Source: Bacteriovoracaceae bacterium (GTDB lineage: Bacteria; Bdellovibrionota; Bacteriovoracia; Bacteriovoracales; Bacteriovoracaceae). From it: 16,019 bases of DNA. Every line of letters starts with the position of its first letter. Within the stretch, counting starts at the first letter, position 1. Below, piece by piece: positions 1 to 6,441 of the stretch. The stretch spans positions 1 to 16,019 of the forward strand of contig CANETG010000034.1 of NCBI GenBank assembly GCA_947440875.1, in the 5' to 3' direction. Both the position numbers and the translations under genes were made by a program. The notes beneath the pieces were generated by a model, which made no database searches, was not told the DNA's origin, and was given only the letters and a program-made list of their open reading frames with translations.

Positions 1-247
1 ATAAGCCCATGTTCCCTGCGTACATAGTAGACAAACCTTCATTCGGATACTTTACGTAGATATTCCTAGATCCCAAATTTTGAGAAGCAAAATCAAAAAT
101 GCATGCGAGATAAGCTAAATCTTCAGGGAGAGGTATCGAGGCGTTAGACAAATCCAGAATGAGATCAATGTTACTATTCTCTAAGATGGTTTTTTTTGCA
201 TTGTATCTATCTGCGTAATTAAATAAGTTTATTGAAAGTGCAGCCAT
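1..247 (-). CDS. Partial unknown gene (5' part only), possibly with a STAS-like N-terminal fold
   Basis: An open frame on the minus strand runs off the left edge of the window; only the first ~82 codons are present. The chosen ATG at 247 has an AGGA six bases upstream. The frame stays open another ~34 codons upstream to a TAG near 350, but I see no ATG, GTG or TTG there. The visible protein is not low-complexity: a helical start is followed by a hydrophobic strand (IDLILDLSNAS, about residues 27-37), a helix (YLACIFDFASQNLG) and a strand plus turn (NIYVKYPNEGL). That strand/helix order recalls STAS-like modules that precede ATPase domains, but this is only a resemblance. The stretch is more A+T-rich than the rest of the window, which suggests separate ancestry. 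Function unknown. I am fairly sure it is coding and unsure of the start. Confidence 0.5.
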   Translation of the reverse strand, partial: MAALSINLFNYADRYNAKKTILENSNIDLILDLSNASIPLPEDLAYLACIFDFASQNLGSRNIYVKYPNEGLSTMYAGNMGL

Positions 248-357
248 TTCGAATCCTACAAAAGTTGGTATAGGTTGATTATAGCTTATATTTAAATAGA
301 TTTGATTATTACTATCTGAAAGGTTTTCTTTGTGGATATTTATTTCTCTCTAGCAAT

Positions 358-388
358 AAAAAAAGCTCCCTTTCGGGAGCTCTTTTTT
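358..388 (-). terminator. Intrinsic terminator after dksA
   Basis: A perfect 7-bp stem, AGCTCCC (364-370) with GGGAGCT (375-381), closes a four-base loop. On the minus strand the loop is GAAA and the stem is followed by a run of seven T, as expected downstream of the dksA stop at 417. The plus-strand reading also has a T-run (383-388), so the element could work in both directions. It separates dksA from the partial gene at the left edge. Confidence 0.85.
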
Positions 389-416
389 ACTTATCCACAC
401 ACACAACTCAAACCGC

Positions 417-899
417 CTAAGAAACGATGTCCTGATAATCCATGTGCGAAACGTGGAAGTCAGAAGTTGAATTTTGATCACGGTGAAAACCTTTCTCAAG
501 GTGCTCGATCGGAAGAACGCGGCCTGCGTGCTTAACCGAATTACGATTTTTGTGCACCATTTGGTTTTCTTCTTTTTCTTCGATTTCTTTGCAGTGAATG
601 CAAAGGTCAGCTGTGGGACGCGCCAAGAGGCGATTCTGAGAGATTTCGAGCCCGCAGTCTTCGCACTCACCGAAAGATCCCTCATCAATTTTCTGAAGGG
701 ATTTACGGACTTTCTTAAGGTAAACGGCAGTTCTTGCTTTCAGGCGAAAATCCATCTGATTTTCTTTTTCTACAGAAACGATATCGACTTCGTCCCCTTC
801 GAGTGACGCTGGCTGAAGTAATGCCCCCTCAAAGACTTCCTCTTCTGAGAGGATTTCCATGAAAAGATTTTTGAAGTGTTCAATCGTCGCTTTTTCCAT
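417..899 (-). CDS. dksA: DksA/TraR-family zinc-finger transcription regulator
   Basis: DksA proteins bind in the RNA polymerase secondary channel and, with ppGpp, retune transcription. The 160-residue product shows the family features. A coiled coil has the tip motif GDEVDIVS (35-42), in which the two tip Asp are kept (D36, D39) while the usual Ala two residues on is Val. The four zinc Cys are C79, C82, C100 and C103, and the motif LLARPTADLC around residues 91-100 is almost identical to that of E. coli DksA. About 45 residues follow the normal end of the family and form a polar, His-containing tail of unknown role. AAGGAG lies six bases before the ATG, so the start is secure. The gene stands alone, ends at a strong terminator, and has a sigma-54-type promoter ~150 bp upstream. 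A paralogue rather than the housekeeping DksA is possible. Confidence 0.88.
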   Translation of the reverse strand: MEKATIEHFKNLFMEILSEEEVFEGALLQPASLEGDEVDIVSVEKENQMDFRLKARTAVYLKKVRKSLQKIDEGSFGECEDCGLEISQNRLLARPTADLCIHCKEIEEKEENQMVHKNRNSVKHAGRVLPIEHLEKGFHRDQNSTSDFHVSHMDYQDIVS

Positions 900-1211
900 A
901 AAGCACTCCTTGAAAGTGTTTCATCCGTGAATGTTAATCCAGCTTTAATCTTTAAAACCGGAGGCTTACTTGCCATCGTGAGACCGGAGGAGAAATCCGT
1001 TTCTGGGTTACTCATCCTTGAGTAGATCCGCCGCTCTCGCGTTACCCAATGAGCAGGAAGCGTGCCAACTTGAGATATCCAAAATTTGAGGGGTTTAGAA
1101 AATGACGAGTGTTGGAAACATGACAGTACGGGGACATAAAGGTCAAAAGAGGGCCGTATTAGCTCCGCACCTAGGGTCTTTTTGGACCAGGAATGAAATA
1201 CATTGTGAGGA
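900..1211. other. 312-bp intergenic region with dksA leader and regulatory sites
   Basis: I find no convincing gene here. An open frame crossing it on the minus strand (770-1279) overlaps both neighbours in a different frame and has no family features. The region holds a sigma-54-type promoter (1051-1068, minus) and a 6-bp hairpin in the predicted leader (TACTCA 1009-1014, TGAGTA 1019-1024). It also holds a short palindrome, TGTT-GGA-AACA (1110-1120), about 45 bp upstream of the promoter -24 element, where an activator could bind. The octamer ACCGGAGG occurs twice (957-964 and 983-990). No terminator with a T-run is visible after the FliG-like gene, so read-through into dksA is possible. Confidence 0.6.
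1051..1068 (-). promoter_or_regulatory. Sigma-54 (RpoN) type promoter upstream of dksA
   Basis: On the minus strand the 18 bases read TTGGCACGCTTCCTGCTC. This matches the RpoN consensus TGGCACG-N4-TTGC at all but one position of the core and has the required ten bases between the GG (-24) and the GC (-12). Transcription would begin near 1041, giving a dksA leader of ~140 nt with a small hairpin. The match is direct from sequence. Its use is an inference, and would need RpoN plus an enhancer-binding protein, neither of which is encoded here. Confidence 0.65.
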
Positions 1212-1646
1212 TTAGACGTATCTCTCTGACTTGTCTTTCGAAAGAACGATCTCGCCTTTTTCGCGGAGCTTATGCACAACCGCCATAATTTTTTTCTGCG
1301 CTTCCATGACTTCCGAAAGTGCCCGCGGCTTACCTTTCAAAATATCTTCCACGTCGCGCTTCATGTTCACAGAGAACATATTGAGGAGATGCTCCGTTAC
1401 TTCTTTATTCGCCCCACGAAGAGCGAGCCCCAGGTCATCGAGTTCGATATCCTGAAGAAGTCTCTTCATCATGGTGACCGTCAGATACTTCAGGTCATCA
1501 AAAGTCACTAAGTTCGTTTTGAGCTTGATCGCCATTTCGGGATCACGGCGCGCGATATCGGCCAGCAGAGTTTGCTGCTCATCAAGCCCCATTCCTTGGA
1601 GCATCTCAATGGCCTGCTTAAATCCATCGATTTTAACTTTCGTCAT
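1212..1646 (-). CDS. Small stand-alone FliG C-terminal-domain protein
   Basis: FliG is the flagellar rotor protein whose C-terminal domain meets the stator and generates torque. This 144-residue protein aligns by eye with only the last part of FliG. The segment ARRDPEMA...VTFDDL (32-52) corresponds to the end of the middle domain (RDPELA...FVFEDL). Residues 61-84 (KRLLQDIELDDLGLALRGAN) and 108-135 (PRALSEVMEAQKK to GEIVL) match the FliG C core. The FliG N-terminal domain and most of the middle domain are absent. Charged residues in the torque-helix region (K96, R97, D98, E100, D101, R108) broadly persist. Its ATG overlaps the hldD stop by four bases (ATGA), so it is probably translated by coupling. 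It could be a rotor regulator or be repurposed outside the flagellum. Homology is fairly sure and function unknown. Confidence 0.75.
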   Translation of the reverse strand: MTKVKIDGFKQAIEMLQGMGLDEQQTLLADIARRDPEMAIKLKTNLVTFDDLKYLTVTMMKRLLQDIELDDLGLALRGANKEVTEHLLNMFSVNMKRDVEDILKGKPRALSEVMEAQKKIMAVVHKLREKGEIVLSKDKSERYV

Positions 1647-2632
1647 AGTTTGAGGAATTGACTCTCAGCTGAGAGGTGATTTTTCACGTAGTCGACAACG
1701 GCGTCTTCGAGCTTCATGAATTTAAACTTCGGCAGCGCCTTCTTCAATTTTGCCATGTCGGCCTGGGTAAAATATTGGTACTGATTTCTGAGCTCAGGTG
1801 GCATATCGATGAAGGTAATTTTGGGCGTTTTCCCCATTCCGCTGAAAGTGGCTTTCACGAGATCATGGAAGCTTCTCGCCTCGCCCGTCCCCAGATTATA
1901 GATTCCCGATAGAGAGGGCTTTTTCTTTCCGGCAGCAATGAGTTCAATCATCGCTCTCACAACATCTTTGACGTAAACGAAATCCCGGAGCTGCTCACCG
2001 TCTTTGTATTCCGAACGATGCGACTTGAAGAGTTTGACCTCTCCTCCCTCTTGAATCTGATTAAAGGATTGATACACCACCGAGCTCATCTTGCCCTTGT
2101 GATATTCCTGCGGTCCGAAGACGTTGAAGAATTTTACGCCGAACCAAACTTTTGGTTTTTTTGTTTGTTTTAAGATCCACTCGTCAGAGAGTTGTTTCGA
2201 GTAGCCATACTTATTGAGAGGCACAAGTTTCGAAAGACCTTTGTGGTCATCGGAATATCCCTGCTCACCCGCTCCGTAAGTTGCGGCACTCGAGGCGTAC
2301 ACGATTGGAATATTCTTCGTGGCCGCCAGTGTGAGAAGACGATTGGTGAATTCCGTGTTGTTTTGGTAAAGAAAATCCATGTTGGTTTCGGTCGTATCCG
2401 AGCACGCACCCATGTGGTAGATCGCCTTGAGTCCGCCTGCTTTTTTCCAGATCGGGTGAGAGAAAAGATTCTCCACCGTCACGAAAGAATTAAATTTTAG
2501 TCCGCGCAGATTCTTCCACTTGTCACCATGGTCAAAGTGATCGCACAGAAGAAGATCTTCCACACCTCGGGAGTTCATTTCGTGGACAATAACTGAGCCG
2601 ATAAATCCGGCGGCTCCGGTGATAAGAATCAT
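1643..2632 (-). CDS. hldD: ADP-L-glycero-D-manno-heptose 6-epimerase
   Basis: HldD inverts C6 of ADP-D-glycero-D-manno-heptose to give the L,D form used for the LPS inner core, in the cytoplasm. The 329-residue protein is an extended short-chain dehydrogenase. It has the N-terminal nucleotide loop GAAGFIG (6-12) and the family signature after the first strand (DHFDHGDKWKNL, 31-42). The catalytic YGYSK stretch has Y142 and K146, and the HKGKMSSV segment has K179, equivalent to the second catalytic residue of the E. coli enzyme. Length matches the family. AAGGA precedes the ATG at good spacing. The stop overlaps the start of the FliG-like gene. Other heptose genes are not in the window. Another NAD-dependent sugar epimerase is possible, but the motif set favours HldD. 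Confidence 0.92.
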   Translation of the reverse strand: MILITGAAGFIGSVIVHEMNSRGVEDLLLCDHFDHGDKWKNLRGLKFNSFVTVENLFSHPIWKKAGGLKAIYHMGACSDTTETNMDFLYQNNTEFTNRLLTLAATKNIPIVYASSAATYGAGEQGYSDDHKGLSKLVPLNKYGYSKQLSDEWILKQTKKPKVWFGVKFFNVFGPQEYHKGKMSSVVYQSFNQIQEGGEVKLFKSHRSEYKDGEQLRDFVYVKDVVRAMIELIAAGKKKPSLSGIYNLGTGEARSFHDLVKATFSGMGKTPKITFIDMPPELRNQYQYFTQADMAKLKKALPKFKFMKLEDAVVDYVKNHLSAESQFLKL

Positions 2633-2660
2633 GCAATTTCCTTAGGGTTGGGGCCCTTTC

Positions 2661-2666
2661 ATCATA
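2661..2666 (-). promoter_or_regulatory. Candidate -10 element for hldD
   Basis: On the minus strand TATGAT (five of six matches to TATAAT) lies ~30 bases upstream of the hldD ATG, which would give a short leader containing the AAGGA ribosome site. No good -35 hexamer is visible at 16-18 bp, so this is a tentative call. Confidence 0.3.
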
Positions 2667-2724
2667 GTCTAAAAGGTAAGACGAGAAAAGGTTCATTGGA
2701 GGGCCGCGCTCCCTGTCAAAAGGC

Positions 2725-2753
2725 TTGGAAACGTGTCTTTTTTGAGTTAAAAA
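2725..2753 (+). promoter_or_regulatory. Candidate sigma-70 promoter of speE-speB
   Basis: TTGGAA (2725-2730) is followed after 17 bases by TAAAAA (2748-2753), or after 16 by TTAAAA. The start of transcription would fall near 2760, just before the ribosome site GGGGA at 2765-2769. The 143-bp gap shared with divergent hldD contains no other obvious element. Confidence 0.35.
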
Positions 2754-2775
2754 TCTACCCATTAAGGGGAATATC

Positions 2776-3639
2776 ATGATCAATACCGGCGGCTGGCTCA
2801 CTGAAGAGTCTTTTCATCAGAAATACTCAATGGGATTTAAGGTGAAGGCCCACCTTCACACGGAGCAGACGAAGTATCAAAAGATCGATGTTTACGAGAC
2901 CGAGTCCGTCGGGCGCATGCTTCTTCTGGATGGGAAAACGATGGTTTCGGAGAAAGACGAGTTCGTGTATCACGAAGTGGTTTCGCACATTCCCTATATG
3001 GTCTCGCGCTCTTGTAAAAAAGTCTTGATCATCGGCGGCGGTGATGGCGGCGTGGTTCGTGAATTCGTGAAGCACCCGAATATTGAGCGCGTGGACTTAG
3101 TGGAAATTGATGAGCGCGTGATTGAAGTGTCGAAAAAATATTTCTCCGATTGCACTTCGGGTCTATCAGATCCGCGTGTGCGCGTTCTTCCGGAAGACGG
3201 TTTTGCTTTCATCAAGCGGGCGAAAGCTGAGTACGACATCATTGTGGTGGATTCTACGGATCCGGTCGACTTTGCCTCAGGATTGTTCACCGACGAGTTC
3301 TACCAGGATGTGTACAATGCACTCACGGAAGAAGGCATCATGATGAATCAAACCGAAAATCCTTTCCTCGACGAATGGGGTATTAAGAATATCTACAGCA
3401 ATATGCGGAAAGTATTCCCGCTTGTTTATTCGTTCAATGCGCCGATGCTAATTTACCCAGGTGTATTTTGGACCTTTGGGTTCTCATCGAAAAAATATCG
3501 TCCGACGGATATTAATCCAGAGAAGCTTCAGCACATGACCAGTCTTCAGAGAAATCTCAAGTGGTACAACATGGACTGGCACAAAGGGTGCTTCTCGATT
3601 TCGAACTTTCACAAAAAAATGATCGGTCAGGAGACATAA
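2776..3639 (+). CDS. speE: Spermidine synthase (putrescine aminopropyltransferase)
   Basis: SpeE transfers the aminopropyl group of decarboxylated S-adenosylmethionine to putrescine, yielding spermidine and methylthioadenosine. The 287-residue protein has the family layout. An N-terminal beta domain is followed by the substrate loop SEKDEFVYHEVVSH (58-71). The SAM-type binding loop is GGGDGG (87-92) and an acidic residue follows (VEIDE, 109-113). The catalytic VDSTDP (158-163) is continued by the FASGLF lid segment. Length and motif order are normal for bacterial SpeE. The start has GGGGA at proper spacing. The agmatinase gene begins two bases after its stop, which places both in a single polyamine operon; decarboxylase genes for arginine or SAM are not in the window. 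Confidence 0.93.
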   Translation: MINTGGWLTEESFHQKYSMGFKVKAHLHTEQTKYQKIDVYETESVGRMLLLDGKTMVSEKDEFVYHEVVSHIPYMVSRSCKKVLIIGGGDGGVVREFVKHPNIERVDLVEIDERVIEVSKKYFSDCTSGLSDPRVRVLPEDGFAFIKRAKAEYDIIVVDSTDPVDFASGLFTDEFYQDVYNALTEEGIMMNQTENPFLDEWGIKNIYSNMRKVFPLVYSFNAPMLIYPGVFWTFGFSSKKYRPTDINPEKLQHMTSLQRNLKWYNMDWHKGCFSISNFHKKMIGQET

Positions 3640-3641
3640 AA

Positions 3642-4538
3642 ATGAAAGAGCCACGTTTATTAAAAGAAGTTGAAGGTCTTGAGCACGGAAAAGCGTTCAT
3701 TGGAACGAAGTACGCCGAGGCCATTTTTTCAGATTCCACTCACCTGATTGGATTCTGCTTTGATGGAACAACGAGCTTCCGCCCGGGAGCGCGCTTTGCG
3801 CCGCAGGCACTTCGCGAAGCTTCGTACGGTCTTGAAGATTATTCTCCGTACCTCGATAAAGATACGCAGGATTACAACGTCATTACGATGGGTGATCTTC
3901 CGATTTATCCATCGAAGTGGCATATCACCAATGACTTCTTCATGGAAATGGTCAAAGGAATTGATCTCGTTAAAGATAATGTCAAGTTCATCACGATTGG
4001 CGGAGAGCATTCCATTTCTTACGGACCCATTAAAAAGTATCTCGAGTGTTATCCGGATCTCGTCGTCCTTCATCTCGATGCTCACACGGATCTGCGTGAC
4101 GGTTACCTTGAAGAAAAATATTCCCACGCATCGATCATCCGCCGAGTGCTCGATCACTTCACTCCTAAGAATCGCCTCATCCAGTACGGAATTCGTTCTG
4201 GACCTCGCCAAGAGTTTCAGTGGATGAAAGAAAATAAAACTCTCGCGACGTCTCTGAAAGAATGTTGTGAATGGTTGGAAGCGATTGATGATACTCGTCC
4301 CATTTATCTCACTCTCGATTTCGATTTCTTTGATCCCGCCTGTTTTCCTGGAACAGGAACTCCTGAAGCCGGTGGTGAAGACTTCCACGGCTTCATGCGG
4401 ATCTTAAAGATCCTCAACCGGAAGAACTTCGTTGGTGCAGACGTGGTGGAGCTCGCTCCGATGATAGATCCCACCAATAATTCTTCGTGTTTTGCGTCGA
4501 AATGTACGCGCGAAATCATCCTCGCTCTCAATAAATAG
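3642..4538 (+). CDS. speB: Agmatinase (ureohydrolase family)
   Basis: Agmatinase hydrolyses agmatine to putrescine and urea, supplying the substrate of SpeE encoded immediately upstream. All binuclear Mn ligands of the family are visible: H123 in GGEHS, D146, H148 and D150 in DAHTD, and D226 and D228 in DFDFFDP. The catalytic loop His is H162 (SHAS). GTGTPEAGG (237-245) is the typical agmatinase substrate loop. The 298-residue length is normal. I chose the ATG at 3642 because AGGAG at the end of speE precedes it at good spacing and family homology begins shortly after; an open frame extending upstream to 3561 merely reads the end of speE out of frame. The two-base gap from speE implies coupled expression. 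Agmatinase is favoured over arginase by context and by the EAGG loop. Confidence 0.9.
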   Translation: MKEPRLLKEVEGLEHGKAFIGTKYAEAIFSDSTHLIGFCFDGTTSFRPGARFAPQALREASYGLEDYSPYLDKDTQDYNVITMGDLPIYPSKWHITNDFFMEMVKGIDLVKDNVKFITIGGEHSISYGPIKKYLECYPDLVVLHLDAHTDLRDGYLEEKYSHASIIRRVLDHFTPKNRLIQYGIRSGPRQEFQWMKENKTLATSLKECCEWLEAIDDTRPIYLTLDFDFFDPACFPGTGTPEAGGEDFHGFMRILKILNRKNFVGADVVELAPMIDPTNNSSCFASKCTREIILALNK

Positions 4539-4550
4539 TTCCCTAGATGG

Positions 4551-4570
4551 CTGCCGATGAAAATTGGCAG
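4551..4570 (+). terminator. Hairpin after speB, possible weak terminator
   Basis: CTGCCGAT (4551-4558) and ATTGGCAG (4563-4570) form an 8-bp stem (one G-T pair) closed by a GAAA tetraloop, twelve bases past the speB stop. The following T-run is short and broken (CGTTTTGG), so the hairpin may act as a weak terminator or as mRNA 3'-end protection. Confidence 0.5.
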
Positions 4571-4634
4571 TCACTCGTTTTGGTCATGATTCCCACCCTG
4601 AGACCCCTCCCGATTCAGCACCTTAGCTTTTCGC

Positions 4635-4662
4635 TCAAGGTTTGCCTGCTTTTAGCCGTAAG
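4635..4662 (+). promoter_or_regulatory. Possible sigma-28 (FliA) like promoter for the 4671 gene
   Basis: TCAAGGTTT (4635-4643), eleven bases, then GCCGTAAG (4655-4662) resembles the FliA layout TAAAGTTT-N11-GCCGATAA: the spacing is exact and GCCG is kept, but both boxes carry mismatches. It lies so close to the ATG at 4671 that the transcript would be leaderless or nearly so. Low confidence; a degenerate sigma-70 site is an alternative. Confidence 0.25.
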
Positions 4663-4670
4663 ATAGTTCT

Positions 4671-5027
4671 ATGAAAAAAATGACCCGGATGGAATCAAGT
4701 AAGGAAGTAAGACGAGTCCTGAACAGAAACGGCGTGGATCTTTCCTACTGCCAATACAGTGTTTCTGGCATGGATATTCGTCTCACGGGTTGGCTGTGTA
4801 AAACTGATGGAACTGACTTTATCGCGGGCCAGGTCGAAGGCATGATTCACGATTTGAAAAAATCACTCCACGGATTCTATATCTGTGGAGAATTCGATAA
4901 CTGGAGCTTCACTTCAGAATACATATCGTTCATCGGAGACAGAGAAGGTAATCAGAAGAGCGGCGGAAATGTCGAAGAGCAGACTTGGGAAATTGATATG
5001 GACAATTACGACTTCGAAGCGAGCTGA
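4671..5027 (+). CDS. Unrecognised small protein, 118 residues
   Basis: I do not recognise the family. The protein is soluble-looking with no signal peptide or membrane segment. It has a basic start (MKKMTRMESSKEVRR) and alternating strands and helices in residues 20-88. Three cysteines (C27, C43, C72) lie inside predicted strands. The last ~20 residues are acidic. The segment DIRLTGWL...VEGMIHDLKKSLHG (35-68) vaguely recalls a BON-type beta-alpha-beta unit, but I would not assign it. A stop codon at 4659-4661 bars any longer N-terminus, and neither the ATG at 4671 nor the in-frame ATGs at 4680 and 4689 has a Shine-Dalgarno sequence. The 3' end overlaps the end of tatC by 22 bp on the opposite strand. 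Codon use resembles its neighbours, so it is likely a real gene. Confidence 0.65.
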   Translation: MKKMTRMESSKEVRRVLNRNGVDLSYCQYSVSGMDIRLTGWLCKTDGTDFIAGQVEGMIHDLKKSLHGFYICGEFDNWSFTSEYISFIGDREGNQKSGGNVEEQTWEIDMDNYDFEAS

Positions 5028-5770
5028 ACATTCTCATCCATGTGCTTTCGTCTTAAGTACGGGTGGACGATCCAGGACACTCCGAGGATTCCAATTTCAT
5101 AGAGGACCATCATCGGAATCCACACACACATCATCGAGAAAGCATCCGGGGTAGGAGTGATAACAGCGGCAAGCACAGCGAAAATGACTGCGATATAACG
5201 GCGCCATTCTCTCAGTTTATACTTCGTGACTATTCCCATGAACCCGAGAATCAAAATCACATTCGGAAGCTGAAAGAGAAGTCCCAAGAACACGAGGACC
5301 TTTGCCGAAAGCATCAGGTAGTCATGGAGACTCAGCATGGCCTCAACGTTGGAGACTCCGGAACTAATCAGGGTCTTAAAGGTGAAAGGAAAAATAACGA
5401 AGTAACCAAAACTCACTCCGGCCGCGAAAAGAAGAAATCCAACAAAAATAAACGGACGAACTGCTTTCGCCTCGTGATCGTAAAGCCCAGGTCTCACAAA
5501 TAACCAGACTTCGCGGAACCAGAAGGGACTGGCCAAAAGGATGCAGGACCAGAACGCCATGGTGAGTTCGGCGAGAACCTTATCGAGAAGACCCGTGAAG
5601 ACAATTTTGCCGTTATTTCCGAGAGCAGTTCTCAAGGGGGCGAGGAGAATTTCTTGGATCTCAGTGGAATAATAGTAACTCACACCGAAAGAAATCACGA
5701 GGATGATTAAAACACGGATAATCCGTGTCCTCAATTCCTCGAGGTGATCCATAAATGTCATTTCTTTCAT
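5006..5770 (-). CDS. tatC: Sec-independent protein translocase subunit TatC
   Basis: TatC is the six-helix inner-membrane receptor for twin-arginine signal peptides. The predicted 254-residue protein has the N-terminal HLEELR signature (9-14), the motif FVRPGLYDHE (91-100) with the conserved Glu at 100, FVIFPFTF in the third helix, and TPTPDAFS (205-212) before the last helices. Six hydrophobic segments are visible. The Glu usual in the FE(V/L)P segment is Gln here (FQLP, Q167), a variation I believe occurs in the family. I place the start at the ATG at 5770, so that HLEELR falls at the usual position; a longer frame begins with GTG at 5842 but its first 24 residues look unlike TatC and overlap the divergent gene. 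No tatA or tatB lies next to it. Confidence 0.92.
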   Translation of the reverse strand: MKEMTFMDHLEELRTRIIRVLIILVISFGVSYYYSTEIQEILLAPLRTALGNNGKIVFTGLLDKVLAELTMAFWSCILLASPFWFREVWLFVRPGLYDHEAKAVRPFIFVGFLLFAAGVSFGYFVIFPFTFKTLISSGVSNVEAMLSLHDYLMLSAKVLVFLGLLFQLPNVILILGFMGIVTKYKLREWRRYIAVIFAVLAAVITPTPDAFSMMCVWIPMMVLYEIGILGVSWIVHPYLRRKHMDENVQLASKS

Positions 5771-5789
5771 AGCCGTTCCATCCAGTCCC

Positions 5790-5817
5790 TTGATGATAAT
5801 CATTTTCACGGTAGAAT
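5790..5817 (+). promoter_or_regulatory. Sigma-70 promoter for the exported 205-residue protein
   Basis: TTGATG (5790-5795), a 16-base spacer and TAGAAT (5812-5817) form a good housekeeping-type promoter. Transcription should begin about seven bases later, at or next to the ATG at 5824, so the message would be leaderless. The promoter lies in the 53-bp gap shared with divergent tatC. Confidence 0.5.
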
Positions 5818-5823
5818 GAAAGG

Positions 5824-6441
5824 ATGAAGCTTTTTCTTGCACTCATTCTATTGACAATGGCGTCAGCCCAGGCGAGCACCACTCTTCTCATGTGCCTCGG
5901 GAATGAAGAAAAACGCCTGCACCAGGAAAAAGAGACAGGACCTCTCTATGATCTCAACCAGCGGATGTCGGCGGAAATGGTACAGATCCCTGACGTCACG
6001 ATTCATCCCGAAGACCACAAAAACGTTTGCTCAGGGAAAGCTTTTTCTGAATCCTTTAAACTCCTCGAACTCTCCCTCCGAAAAGGAAAATCTCTATTCA
6101 TTATTCCCGGGGCAGTGACTGGACTTCAGCGTTCGATCACTCAGAGTATGATCGATGAGTATACGGAAATCAGTAAGGAGATTTTTCTGAGTTTTATGTC
6201 TCAAATTCAAGCACTCTCCCCGACTCCGAATTGTTTGTACGAAGAAGTGCCTGAGCTCCATCAGTTTTTTATCGAAATTAAGTATCTCCAAGAAGACGTC
6301 GACATCGTAAAAATTATGGCAGGGAAAGACGAAAAGATTTTTGAAAAGTTTAAAGATTACCCGAGGGCATTTCAGCGCTGTAGTGCTCGCCTTAAGAAAA
6401 AGGCTAAATCTGAATCAGTTGCCCCAGCTAAGAAGCCTTGA
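5824..6441 (+). CDS. Unrecognised exported protein, 205 residues
   Basis: No family is recognised. A clear Sec signal peptide is present: Lys2, a hydrophobic core (LFLALILL, 3-10) and a likely signal peptidase I site after SAQA (residue 17). The mature protein contains four cysteines (C24, C69, C137, C186), suggesting two disulfides in the periplasm. It is mostly charged and helical, with a hydrophobic segment SLFIIPGAV (90-98), and ends in a Lys/Ala/Pro-rich tail (KKKAKSESVAPAKKP). The only purine-rich sequence before the ATG (AAAGG) abuts it with no spacing, consistent with a leaderless message from the promoter at 5790-5817. Its 3' end overlaps the NifU-like gene on the other strand by 70 bp. 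Codon use resembles its neighbours. Confidence 0.75.
   Translation: MKLFLALILLTMASAQASTTLLMCLGNEEKRLHQEKETGPLYDLNQRMSAEMVQIPDVTIHPEDHKNVCSGKAFSESFKLLELSLRKGKSLFIIPGAVTGLQRSITQSMIDEYTEISKEIFLSFMSQIQALSPTPNCLYEEVPELHQFFIEIKYLQEDVDIVKIMAGKDEKIFEKFKDYPRAFQRCSARLKKKAKSESVAPAKKP

Noticed and set aside
1175..1188. Hairpin GGTC-TTTTTG-GACC as a terminator of the FliG-like gene
   Set aside because: The stem is only 4 bp and no T-run follows on the minus strand.
770..1279. 169-codon open frame on the minus strand across the dksA upstream region
   Set aside because: It overlaps dksA and the FliG-like gene in another frame, has a basic, Ser-rich shadow-like composition and no motif, and runs straight across the sigma-54 promoter.
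3576..3593. Sigma-54-like match (TGGCAC-N6-TGCTTC, GG-N10-GC) ahead of speB
   Set aside because: It lies in codons for the terminal WHKGCF segment of SpeE, which explains the bases, and speB is already coupled to speE. Chance is likely, though a 5'-end near 3603 would reopen the case.
3729..4388. 219-codon open frame antisense to speB
   Set aside because: It mirrors the codon pattern of the highly conserved speB gene, has no family features and no ribosome site.
5063..5503. 146-codon open frame antisense to tatC
   Set aside because: Its product is extremely polar (Lys, Glu, Asn, His repeats), as expected from the reverse of membrane-protein codons; tatC is unambiguous.
5771..5842. Longer TatC starting at GTG 5842
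   Set aside because: The extra 24 residues are unlike TatC N-termini and would overlap the divergent gene and its promoter; starting at ATG 5770 puts HLEELR at the normal position.
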